The notes under the pieces are model-generated. The model was not told the DNA's origin, ran no database searches, and saw only the letters and a program-made list of their open reading frames with translations. This document shows positions 1 through 12,562 of a DNA stretch of 64,000 nucleotides, one piece after another. Origin of the DNA: Mixophyes australis (lineage: Eukaryota; Chordata; Amphibia; Anura; Limnodynastidae); NCBI GenBank assembly GCA_036250195.1, contig JAVHZZ010000015.1:3100001-3164000 (forward strand), in the 5' to 3' direction. Position 1 is the stretch's first letter, and each line of letters opens with the position of its first letter. The translations under genes were made by a program, and so were the position numbers.

Positions 1-1619
1 GATTCATGATTCATTTCATGATTCATGATTCGATTCATTATTCATGATTCATGATTCTTGATTCATTTCATGATTCATGATTCAAATCATGATTCATGTT
101 TCGATTCATAATTCATGATTCGATTCATGATTCATGATTCGATTCATGATTCATGATTCATAATTCATGATTCGATTCATGATTCATGATTTGATTCATG
201 ATTCATGATTCAATTCATGATTCATGATTCAATTCATGATTCATGATTCAATTTTTGATTCATAATTTATGATTCACGATTCAATTCATGATTCATGATT
301 CGATTCATGATTCAATTCATGATTTATGATTCAATTTATGATTCAATTCATGATTCATGATTCATTTCATGATTCATGATTCATGATTCAATTCATGATT
401 CATGATTCATGATTCAATTCATGATTCATGATTCAATTCATGATTCATGATTCGATTCATGATTCATGATTCGATTCATGATTCATGATTCGATTCATGA
501 TTCATGATTCATAATTTATGATTCGATTCATGATTCATGATTCGATTCATGATTCATGATTCGATTCATGATTCATGATTCAATTCATGATTCATGATTC
601 GATTCATGATTCATGATTCAATTCATGATTTATGGTTTATGATTCAATTTATGATTCAATTCATGATTCATGATTCAATTCATGATTCATGATTCATGAT
701 TCAATTCATGATTCATGATTCATGATTCATGATTCAATTCATGATTCATGATTCAGTTCATGATTCATGATTCGATTCATGATTCATGATTCAATTCATG
801 ATTCATGATTCGATTCATGATTCATGATTCAATTCATGATTCATGATTTATGATTCAATTAATGATTATATTCATGATTAATGATTCAATTCATGATTCA
901 TGATTCAATTCATGATTCATGATTCATGATTCAATTCATGATTCATGATTCAATTCATGATTCATGATTCGATTCATGATTCATGATTCATGATTCAAAT
1001 CATGATTCATGTTTCGATTCATAATTCATGATTCGATTCATGATTCATGATTCGATTCATGATTCATGATTCATAATTCATGATTCGATTCATGATTCAT
1101 GATTCATGATTCATGATTCAATTCATGATTCATGATTCATGATTCATGATTCAATTGATGATTCATGATTCGATTCATGATTCATGATTAAATTGATGAT
1201 TCATGATTTATGATTCAATTCAAGATTCAATTGATGATTCATGATTCAATTCATGATTCATGATTCATGATTCGATTCATGATTCATGATTCAATTCATG
1301 ATTCATGATTCAATTCATGATTTATGATTCGATTCATGATTCATGATTCAATTCATGATTCATGATTCGATTTATGATTCATGATTCAATTCGTGATTCA
1401 TGATTTATGATTCAATTCATGATTCAATTCATGATTCATGATTTATGATTCCATTCATGATTAAATTCATGATTCATGATTCAATTCATGATTCGAGATT
1501 CATGATTTGATTCATGATTCATGATTCAATTCATGCTTCATGATTCATGATTCAATTCATGATTCATGATTCAAATCATGATTCATGATTCAAATCATGA
1601 TTCAATTCATGATTTATGA

Positions 1620-4320
1620 TTCAATTCATGATTCATGATTCAATTCATGATTCATGATTCGATTCATGATTAATGATTTATGATTCATTTCATGATTCAT
1701 GATTCATTTTATGATTCATGATTCGATTCATTATTCATGATTCATGATTCGATTCATGATTCTTGATTCATTTCATGATTCATGATTCATGATTCAAATC
1801 ATGATTCATGTTTCGATTCATAATTCATGATTCGATTCATGATTCATGATTCGATTCATGATTCATAATTCATGATTCGATTCATGATTCATGATTCGAT
1901 TCATGATTCATGATTCAATTCATGATTCATGATTCAATTCATGATTCATGATTCGATTCTTGATTCATGATTCACGATTCAATTCATGATTCATGATTCG
2001 ATTCATGATTCATGATTCAATTCATGATTCATGATTCGATTCATGATTCATGATTCAATTCATGATTCATGATTTATGATTCAATTTATGATTCAATTCA
2101 TGATTCATGATTCAATTCATGATTTATGATTTATGATTCAATTTATGATTCAATTCATGATTCATGATTCAATTCATGATTCATGTTTCATGATTCAATT
2201 CATGATTCATGATTCATGATTCAATTCATGATTCATGATTCAATTCATGATTCATGATTCGATTCATGATTCATGATTCGATTCATGATTCATGATTCGA
2301 TTCATGATTCATGATTCATAATTCATGATTCGATTCATGATTCATGATTCGATTCATGATTCATGATTCAATTCATGATTCATGATTCGATTCTTGATTC
2401 ATGATTCATGATTCACGATTCAATTCATGATTCATGATTCGATTCATGATTCATGATTCAATTCATGATTTATGATTTATGATTCAATTTATGATTCAAT
2501 TCATGATTCATGATTCAATTCATGATTCATGATTCATGATTCAATTCATGATTCATGATTCATGATTCATGATTCAATTCATGATTCATGATTCAATTCA
2601 TGATTCATGATTCGATTCATGATTCATGATTCATGATTCAATTCATGATTCATGATTCGATTCATGATCCATGATTCAATTCATGATTCATGATTTATGA
2701 TTCAATTCATAATTCAATTCATGATTAATGATTCAATTCATGATTCATGATTCAATTCATGATTCATGATTCATGATTCAATTCATGATTCATGATTCAT
2801 GATTCAATTCATGATTCATGTTTCGATTCATAATTCATGATTCGATTCATGATTCATGATTCGATTCATGATTCATGATTCATAATTCATGATTCGATTC
2901 ATGATTCATGATTCATGATTCATGATTCAATTCATGATTCATGATTCATGATTCATGATTCAATTCATGATTCATGATTCGATTCATGATTCATGATTAA
3001 ATTGATGATTCATGATTTATGATTCAATTCATGATTCAATTGATGATTCATGATGCAATTCATGATTCATGATTCGATTCATGATTCATGAATCAATTCA
3101 TGATTCATGATTTAATTCATGATTCATGATTTGATTCATGATTCATGATTCAATTCATGATTCATTTCATGATTCATGATTCAATTCATGATTCATTTCA
3201 TGATTCATGATTCAATTCATGATTCATGATTCATGATTCAATTCATGATTCATTTCATGAATTATGATTCAATTCATGATTCATGATTCAATTCATAATT
3301 TATTTCATGTTTCATGATTCATTTCATGATTCATGATTTAATTGATGATTAATGATTCATGATTCAATTCATGATTCATGATGCAATTCATGATTCATGA
3401 TTCAATTCATGATTCATGATTCGATTCATGATTCATGATTGAATTCATGATTCATGATTCATGATTCGATTCATGATTCATGATTCAATTCATGACTTAT
3501 GATTTATGATTCAATTTATGATTCAATTCATGATTCATGATTCAATTCATGGTTCATGATTCATGATTCGATTCATGATTCAATTCATGATTCATGATTC
3601 ATGATTGAATTCATGATTCATGATTCATGATTCGATTCATGATTCATGATTTAAGATTCAATTCATGATTCAATTCATGATTAATGATTCAATTCATGAT
3701 TCATGATTCATAATTCGATTCATGATTCATGATTCAATTCATGATTCATGATTTGATTCATGATTCATGATTCAATTCATGTATCATTATTCATGATTCA
3801 TGATTCAATTCATGATTTATGATTCATGATTTAATTCATGATTCATGATTCATGATTTAATTCATGATTCATGATTCAATTCATGATTCATGATTCATGA
3901 TTCATGATTTAATTCATGATTCATGATTCAATTTATGATTCATGATTCGATTCATGATTCATGATTCATGATTCAAGATTCAATTCATGATTCATGATTC
4001 ATGATTCAATTCATGATTCATGATTTGATTCATGATTCATGATTCAATTCATGATTCATGATTCATGATTCGATTCATGATTTATGATTCAATTCATGAT
4101 TCATGATTCATGATTCAATACATGATTCATGATTCGATTCATGATTCATGATTTAATTAATGATTCATGATTTGATTCATGATTCATGATTCAATTCATG
4201 ATTCATGATTCGATTCATGATTCATGATTTAATTAATGATTCATGATTTGATTCATGATTCATGATTCAATTCATAAATCATGATTCATGATTCATGATT
4301 CAATTCATGATTCATGGTTC
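1620..4320. repeat. 2.7-kb duplication, left member
   Basis: Landmarks here recur 2.6-2.9 kb downstream in the same order. TTCATTTTATG is at about 1,705 and 4,543, CACGATTC at 1,973 and 4,811 (both shift 2,838), CATGTTTCATG at 2,182 and 5,077 (shift 2,895), CATAATTCAATTC at 2,708 and 5,335 (shift 2,627), CATGACTTATG at 3,491 and 6,111, and ATGTATCAT at 3,780 and 6,400 (both shift 2,620). The changing shift reflects internal gains and losses: a 57-bp duplication in the right member, about 268 bp present only here (roughly 2,240-2,500), and several small ones. The same segment recurs at about 33,150-35,850 as part of the 31.5-kb unit. Confidence 0.82.
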
Positions 4321-4449
4321 ATGATTCAATTCATGATTCATTTCATGATTCATGATTCAATTCATGATTCATGATTCAATTCATGATTCATGATTTGATT
4401 CATGATTCATGATTCAATTCATGATTCATGATTCATGATTCAATTCATG

Positions 4450-7020
4450 ATTTATGATTCAATTCATGATTCATGATTCAATTCATGATTCATGATTCGA
4501 TTCATGATTAATGATTTATGATTCATTTCATGATTCATGATTCATTTTATGATTCATGATTCGATTCATTATTCATGATTCATGATTCGATTCATGATTC
4601 TTGATTCATTTCATGATTCATGATTCATGATTCAAATCATGATTCATGTTTCGATTCATAATTCATGATTCGATTCATGATTCATGATTCGATTCATGAT
4701 TCATAATTCATGATTCGATTCATGATTCATGATTCGATTCATGATTCATGATTCAATTCATGATTCATGATTCAATTCATGATTCATGATTCGATTCTTG
4801 ATTCATGATTCACGATTCAATTCATGATTCATGATTCGATTCATGATTCATGATTCAATTCATGATTCATGATTCGATTCATGATTCATGATTCAATTCA
4901 TGATTCATGATTTATGATTCAATTTATGATTCAATTCATGATTCATGATTCAATTCATGATTTATGATTTATGATTCAATTTATGATTCAATTCATGATT
5001 CATGATTCAATTCATGATTTATGATTTATGATTCAATTTATGATTCAATTCATGATTCATGATTCAATTCATGATTCATGTTTCATGATTCAATTCATGA
5101 TTCATGATTCATGATTCATGATTCAATTCATGATTCATGATTCAATTCATGATTCATGATTCATGATTCAATTCATGATTCATGATTCATGATTCATGAT
5201 TCAATTCATGATTCATGATTCAATTCATGATTCATGATTCGATTCATGATTCATGATTCATGATTCAATTCATGATTCATGATTCGATTCATGATTCATG
5301 ATTCAATTCATGATTCATGATTTATGATTCAATTCATAATTCAATTCATGATTAATGATTCAATTCATGATTCATGATTCAATTCATGATTCATGATTCA
5401 TGATTCAATTCATGATTCATGATTCATGATTCAATTCATGATTCATGTTTCGATTCATAATTCATGATTCGATTCATGATTCATGATTCGATTCATGATT
5501 CATGATTCATAATTCATGATTCGATTCATGATTCATGATTCATGATTCATGATTCATGATTCAATTCATGATTCATGATTCGATTCATGATTCATGATTC
5601 AATTCATGATTCATGATTTATGATTCAATTCATGATTCAATTGATGATTCATGATGCAATTCATGATTCATGATTCATGATTCGATTCATGATTCATGAT
5701 TCAATTCATGATTTAATTCATGATTCATGATTTGATTCATGATTCATGATTCAATTCATGATTCATTTCATGATTCATGATTCAATTCATGATTCATTTC
5801 ATGATTCATGATTCAATTCATGATTCATGATTCATGATTTGATTCATGATTCATTTCATGAATTATGATTCAATTCATGATTCATGATTCAATTCATAAT
5901 TTATTTCATGTTTCATGATTCATTTCATGATTCATGATTTAATTGATGATTAATGATTCATGATTCAATTCATGATTCATGATGCAATTCATGATTCATG
6001 ATTCAATTCATGATTCATGATTCAATTCATGTTTCATGATTCGATTCATGATTCATGATTCAATTCATGATTCATGATTCATGATTCGATTCATGATTCA
6101 TGATTCAATTCATGACTTATGATTTATGATTCAATTTATGATTCAATTCATGATTCATGATTCAATTCATGGTTCATGATTCATGATTCGATTCATGATT
6201 CAATTCATGATTCATGATTCATGATTGAATTCATGATTCATGATTCATGATTCGATTCATGATTCATGATTTAAGATTCAATTCATGATTCAATTCATGA
6301 TTAATGATTCAATTCATGATTCATGATTCATAATTCGATTCATGATTCATGATTCAATTCATGATTCATGATTTGATTCATGATTCATGATTCAATTCAT
6401 GTATCATGATTCATGATTCATGATTCAATTCATGATTCATGATTCATGATTTAATTCATGATTCATGATTCATGATTTAATTCATGATTCATGATTCAAT
6501 TCATGATTCATGATTCATGATTCATGATTTAATTCATGATTCATGATTCAATTTATGATTCATGATTCGATTCATGATTCATGATTCATGATTCAAGATT
6601 CAATTCATGATTCATGATTCATGATTCAATTCATGATTCATGATTTGATTCATGATTCATGATTCAATTCATGATTCATGATTCATGATTCGATTCATGA
6701 TTTATGATTCAATTCATGATTCATGATTCATGATTCAATTCATGATTCATGATTCGATTCATGATTCATCATTCAATTCATGATTCATCATTCAATTCAT
6801 GATTTGTGATTCGATTCATGATTCATGATTCATGATTCATGATTCAATACATGATTCATGATTCGATTCATGATTCATGATTTAATTAATGATTCATGAT
6901 TTGATTCATGATTCATGATTCAATTCATGAATCATCATTCATGATTCATGATTCAATTCATAAATCATGATTCATGATTCATGATTCAATTCATGATTCA
7001 TGATTCATGATTCAATTCAT
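4450..7020. repeat. 2.7-kb duplication, right member
   Basis: This is the downstream partner of 1,620-4,320. Relative to the left member it carries an extra 57-bp tandem copy at 4,951-5,064. It lacks about 268 bp after the CATGTTTCATG landmark at 5,077. It also gains roughly 110 bp near 6,750-6,830, built of ATTCATCATTC and ATTTGTG variants. After about 7,020 the two diverge. The segment recurs at about 35,980-38,550, and part of it (4,260-5,814) recurs at 29,407-30,970. Confidence 0.82.
4951..5064. repeat. 57-bp tandem duplication (3 x 19 bp)
   Basis: Two adjacent 57-bp copies, 4,951-5,007 and 5,008-5,064, contain the run ATGATTTATGATTTATGATT and then CAATTTATG. The matching place in the left 2.7-kb member (about 2,110-2,170) has one copy. 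Fifty-seven is exactly three 19-bp units, so the gain keeps register. The double copy is also present at 36,481-36,594 and 30,100-30,213. Confidence 0.85.
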
Positions 7021-7486
7021 GATTCATTTCATGATTCATGATTCAATTCATGATTCATGATTCATGATTCAACTCATGATTCATTTCATGATTCATGATT
7101 CAATTCATGATTCATGATTCATGATTCAATTCATGATTCATTTCATGATTCATGATTCATTTCATGATTCATGATTTAATTCATGATTAATGATTCATGA
7201 TTCAATTCATGATTCATGATGCAATTCATGATTCATGATTCAATTCATGATTCATGATTTAATTCATGCTTCATGATTCGATTCATGATTCATGCTTCAA
7301 TTCATGATTCATGATTCATGATTCAATTCATGATTCATGATTCGATTCATAATTCATGATTCATGATTCGATTCATGATTCATGATTTATGATTCAATTC
7401 ATGAATTAATTCATGATTCTTGATTCAATTCATGATTCGAGATTCATGATTCGATTCATGATTCATGATTCAATTCATGATTCATG

Positions 7487-7500
7487 ATTGGGTTCATGAT
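7487..7500 (+). repeat. GGG variant module (one of ten)
   Basis: GATTGGGTTCATG is the only GGG-containing variant I noticed. The first G of GGG is at 7,490, 11,741, 12,869, 21,913, 23,041, 39,020, 43,271, 44,399, 53,431 and 54,559. In every case it lies shortly downstream of ATTCTTGATTCAATTC and TTCGAGATTC and just upstream of ATTCATAATTTATG, so it is a reliable tag for one unit family. At 7,490 and 39,020 the preceding unit reads TTCAATTC, whereas the other eight have TTCGATTC. These two groups match the presence or absence of the 20-bp palindrome. Confidence 0.85.
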
Positions 7501-7999
7501 TCATGATTCATAATTTATGATTCAATTCATGATTCATGATTCATGATTCATGATTCAATTCATGATTCATAATTCAATTCATGATTCATGATTCATGATT
7601 CATGATTCATGATTCAATTCATGATTCTTGATTCGATTCATAAATCATGATTCAATTCATGATTCATGATTTATGATTCAATTCAGGATTCAATTCATGA
7701 TTCATTTCATGATTCATGATTCGATTCATGATTCATGATTCATGATTCATGATTCGATTCATGATTCATGATTCATGATTCATGATTCATGATTCAATTC
7801 ATGATTTATGATTTATGATTCAATTTATGATTCAATTCATGATTCATGATTCAATTCATGATTCATGATTCATGATTTGATTCATAATTCATTATTTAAT
7901 TCATGATTCATGATTCGATTCATGATTTATGATTCAATTCATGATTCATGATTCATGATTCATGATTCAATTCATGATTCATGATTCGATTCATGATTC

Positions 8000-9075
8000 A
8001 TGATTCATGATTCATGATTAAATTGATGATTCATGATTTATGATCCAATTCATAATTCAATTGATGATTCATGATTCAATTCATGATTCATGATTCATGA
8101 TTTGATTCATGATTCATGATTTAATTCATGATTCATGATTTGATTCATGATTCATGATTCAATTCATGATTCATTTCATGATTCATGATTCAATTCATGA
8201 TTCATGATTCAATTCATGATTCATGATTCATGATTCAATTCATGATTCATTTCATGAATTATGATTCAATTCATGATTCATGATTCAATTCATGATTCAT
8301 GATTCAATTCATGATTCATGATTCATGATTCAATTCATGATTCATTTCATGATTCATGATTCATTTCATGATTCATGATTCATTTCATGATTCATGATTT
8401 AATTCATGATTAATGATTCATGATGCAATTCATGATTCATGATGCAATTCATGATTCATGATTCAATTCATGACTCATGATTCAATTCATGTTTCATGAT
8501 TCGATTCATGATTCATGATTCAATTCATGATTCATGATTCATGATTCAATTCATGATTCAATTCATGATTCATGATTTATGATTCAATTCATGATTCAAT
8601 TCATGATTCATGATTTATGATTCAATTCATGATTAAATTCATGATTCATGATTCAATTCATGATTCGAGATTCATGATTTGATTCATGATTCATGATTCA
8701 ATTCATGCTTCATGATTCATGATTCAATTCATGATTCATGATTCAAATCATGATTCAATTCATGATTCATGATTCAATTCATGATTTATGATTCAATTCA
8801 TGATTCATGATTCAATTCATGATTTATGATTCAATTCATGATTCATGATTCATAATTCGATTCATGATTCATGATTCAATTCATGATTCATGATTTGATT
8901 CATGATTCATGATTCAATTCATGTATCATGATTCATGATTCATGATTCAATTCATGATTCATGATTCATGATTTAATTCATGATTCATGATTCATGATTC
9001 ATGATTTAATTCATGATTCATGATTCAATTTATGATTCATGATTCGATTCATGATTCATGATTCATGATTCAAGA
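8000..9075. repeat. 1.65-1.72-kb-shift duplication, left member
   Basis: The GATCC variant at 8,042, TGACTCA at 8,471, TTCGAG at about 8,666 and ATGTATC at 8,923 recur at 9,695, 10,143, 10,338 and 10,595. The shift is 1,653 bp and then 1,672 bp, a 19-bp change, and it reaches 1,724 bp at the CAAGATTC landmark (9,071 and 10,795). The 531-bp tandem duplication lies between the two members. Counterparts lie about 31,530 bp downstream. Confidence 0.78.
8471..8477. other. TGACTCA heptamer (one of thirteen)
   Basis: A single T-to-C change of the normal TGATTCA gives TGACTCA, identical to the AP-1/Gcn4-type bZIP core. It sits in a conserved context, CAATTCATGACTCATG followed by CAATTCATGTTTCATG, starting at 8,471, 10,143, 13,691, 16,647, 23,863, 26,864, 40,001, 41,673, 45,221, 48,158, 55,381, 58,382 and 61,447. 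Its spread is explained by amplification of the larger units. Whether any protein binds it is unknown, and I see no promoter-like context around it. Confidence 0.6.
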
Positions 9076-9620
9076 TTCAATTCATGATTCAATTCATGAT
9101 TCATGATTTATGATTCAATTCATGATTCAATTCATGATTCATGATTTATGATTCAATTCATGATTAAATTCATGATTCATGATTCAATTCATGATTCGAG
9201 ATTCATGATTTGATTCATGATTCATGATTCAATTCATGCTTCATGATTCATGATTCAATTCATGATTCATGATTCAAATCATGATTCAATTCATGATTCA
9301 TGATTCAATTCATGATTTATGATTCAATTCATGATTCATGATTCAATTCATGATTTATGATTCAATTCATGATTCATGATTCATAATTCGATTCATGATT
9401 CATGATTCAATTCATGATTCATGATTTGATTCATGATTCATGATTCAATTCATGTATCATGATTCATGATTCATGATTCAATTCATGATTCATGATTCAT
9501 GATTTAATTCATGATTCATGATTCATGATTCATGATTTAATTCATGATTCATGATTCAATTTATGATTCATGATTCGATTCATGATTCATGATTCATGAT
9601 TCAAGATTCAATTCATGATT
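8543..9620. repeat. 531-bp tandem duplication
   Basis: Two adjacent copies of 531 bp, roughly 8,543-9,073 and 9,074-9,604. TTCGAG is at 8,666 and 9,197, ATGTATC at 8,923 and 9,454, and CAAGATTC at 9,071 and 9,602, all at a shift of exactly 531 bp. The copies look identical between landmarks. Upstream of 8,543 and downstream of about 9,620 the two diverge. The pair recurs at about 40,073-41,150. Confidence 0.85.
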
Positions 9621-9679
9621 CATGATTTATGATTCAATTCATGATTCATGATTCGATTCATGATTCATGATTAAATTGA

Positions 9680-10800
9680 TGATTCATGATTTATGATCCA
9701 ATTCATAATTCAATTGATGATTCATGATTCAATTCATGATTCATGATTCATGATTTGATTCATGATTCATGATTTAATTCATGATTCATGATTTAATTCA
9801 TGATTCATGATTTGATTCATGATTCATGATTCAATTCATGATTCATTTCATGATTCATGATTCAATTCATGATTCATGATTCAATTCATGATTCATGATT
9901 CATGATTCAATTCATGATTCATTTCATGAATTATGATTCAATTCATGATTCATGATTCAATTCATGATTCATGATTCAATTCATGATTCATGATTCATGA
10001 TTCAATTCATGATTCATTTCATGATTCATGATTCATTTCATGATTCATGATTCATTCCATGATTCATGATTTAATTCATGATTAATGATTCATGATGCAA
10101 TTCATGATTCATGATGCAATTCATGATTCATGATTCAATTCATGACTCATGATTCAATTCATGTTTCATGATTCGATTCATGATTCATGATTCAATTCAT
10201 GATTCATGATTCATGATTCAATTCATGATTCAATTCATGATTCATGATTTATGATTCAATTCATGATTCAATTCATGATTCATGATTTATGATTCAATTC
10301 ATGATTAAATTCATGATTCATGATTCAATTCATGATTCGAGATTCATGATTTGATTCATGATTCATGATTCAATTCATGCTTCATGATTCATGATTCAAT
10401 TCATGATTCATGATTCAAATCATGATTCAATTCATGATTCATGATTCAATTCATGATTTATGATTCAATTCATGATTCATGATTCAATTCATGATTTATG
10501 ATTCAATTCATGATTCATGATTCATAATTCGATTCATGATTCATGATTCAATTCATGATTCATGATTTGATTCATGATTCATGATTCAATTCATGTATCA
10601 TGATTCATGATTCATGATTCAATTCATGATTCATGATTCATGATTTAATTCATGATTCATGATTCATGATTCATGATTTAATTCATGATTCATGATTCAA
10701 TTCATGATTCATGATTCATGATTCATGATTTAATTCATGATTCATGATTCAATTTATGATTCATGATTCGATTCATGATTCATGATTCATGATTCAAGAT
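9680..10800. repeat. 1.65-1.72-kb-shift duplication, right member
   Basis: The downstream partner of 8,000-9,075. It includes 52 bp that the left member lacks between ATGTATC (10,595) and CAAGATTC (10,795). The TTCATTCCAT variant at 10,051 is private to this member and its 31.5-kb counterpart (41,581). Confidence 0.78.
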
Positions 10801-11777
10801 TCAATTCATGATTCATGATTTATGATTCAATTCATGATTCATGATTTGATTCATGATTCATGATTCAATTCATGATTTATGATTTATAATTCAATTTATG
10901 ATTCGATTCATGATTCATGATTTAATTCATGATTCATGATTCATGATTCGATTCATGATTCATGATTCAATTCATGATTCATGATTCATGATTCAATTCA
11001 TGATTCATGATTTATGATTCATGATTCAATTCATGATTCATCATTCAATTCATGATTCATCATTCGATTCATGATTCATGATTCATGATTCATGATTCAA
11101 TACATGATTCATGATTCGATTCATGATTTAATTAATGATTCATGATTTGATTCATGATTCATGATTCAATTCATGAATCATCATTCATGATTCATGATTC
11201 AATTCATAAATCATGATTCAGGATTCATGATTCAATTCATGATTCATGATTCATGATTCAATTCATGATTCAATTCATGATTCATTTCATGATTCATGAT
11301 TCAATTCATGATTCATGATTCATGATTCAACTCATGATTCATTTCATGATTCATGATTCAATTCATGATTCATGATTCATGATTCAATTCATGATTCATT
11401 TCATGATTCATGATTCATTTCATGATTCATGATTTAATTCATGATTAATGATTCATGATTCAATTCATGATTCATGATGCAATTCATGATTCATGATTCA
11501 ATTCATGATTCATGATTTAATTCATGCTTCATGATTCGATTCATGATTCATGATTCAATTCATGATTCATGATTCATGATTCAATTCATGATTCATGATT
11601 CGATTCATAATTCATGATTCATGATTCGATTCATGATTCATGATTTATGATTCAATTCATGAATTAATTCATGATTCTTGATTCAATTCATGATTCGAGA
11701 TTCATGATTCGATTCATGATTCATGATTCGATTCATGATTGGGTTCATGATTCATGATTCATAATTTATGATTCAAT

Positions 11778-11797
11778 TCATGAATCATGATTCATGA
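11778..11797. repeat. Perfect 20-bp palindrome (one of eight)
   Basis: TCATGAATCATGATTCATGA equals its own reverse complement. It arises because one 7-mer has ATGAATC in place of ATGATTC. It occurs 37 bp downstream of the GGG variant at 11,778, 12,906, 21,950, 23,078, 43,308, 44,436, 53,468 and 54,596, but not beside the GGG variants at 7,490 and 39,020. Ordinary units are the same palindrome with A/T mismatches. Confidence 0.85.
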
Positions 11798-12410
11798 TTC
11801 ATGATTCAATTCATGATTAATGATTCAATTCATGATTCATGATTCGATTCATGATTCATGATTCATGATTCATGATTTATGATTCAATTCATGATTCATG
11901 ATTTTAATCATGATTCATGATTCAATTCATGATTTATGATTTATAATTCAATTTATGATTCGATTCATGATTCATGATTTAATTCATGATTCATGATTCA
12001 TGATTCGATTCATGATTCATGATTCAATTCATGATTCATGATTCATGATTCAATTCATGATTCATGATTTATGATTCATGATTCAATTCATGATTCATCA
12101 TTCAATTCATGATTCATGATTCGATTCATGATTCATGATTCATGATTCATGATTCAATACATGATTCATGATTCGATTCATGATTCATGATTTAATTAAT
12201 GATTCATGATTTGATTCATGATTTATGATTCAATTCATGAATCATCATTCATGATTCATGATTCAATTCATAAATCATGATTCATGATTCATGATTCAAT
12301 TCATGATTCATGATTCATGATTCAATTCATGATTCATTTCATGATTCATGATTCAATTCATGATTCATGATTCATGATTCAACTCATGATTCATTTCATG
12401 ATTCATGATT

Positions 12411-12562
12411 CAATTCATGATTCATGATTCATGATTCAATTCATGATTCATTTCATGATTCATGATTCATTTCATGATTCATGATTCAATTCATGATTCA
12501 TGATTCATGATTCAATTCATGATTCATTTCATGATTCATGATTCATTTCATGATTCATGATT
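12411..12562. repeat. 76-bp tandem duplication (4 x 19 bp)
   Basis: Two adjacent 76-bp copies, 12,411-12,486 and 12,487-12,562, each contain two ATTCATTTCATG variants. The upstream 1.06-kb member has one copy. The pair is repeated in the counterparts near 22,583, 43,941 and 54,101. Confidence 0.8.

Larger units (their letters stand above)
99..5466 (+). repeat. Domain rich in the TTTCGATTCATAATTC module
   Basis: The marker ATGTTTCGATTCATAATTC, usually preceded by TCAAATCATGATTC and followed by TTCG-bearing units, has its TTTCG start at 99, 1,012, 1,811, 2,821, 4,649 and 5,448. Elsewhere it starts at 14,369, 14,760, 15,196, 17,197, 18,426, 19,828, 19,949, 20,902, 21,521 (as TTTCGATCCATAATTC), 24,541, 24,932, 25,413, 27,414, 28,643, 29,798, 30,597 and 31,629, and the series repeats in the second 31.5-kb copy. 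It marks a unit class with relatively many CpG junctions. No function is evident. Confidence 0.8.
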
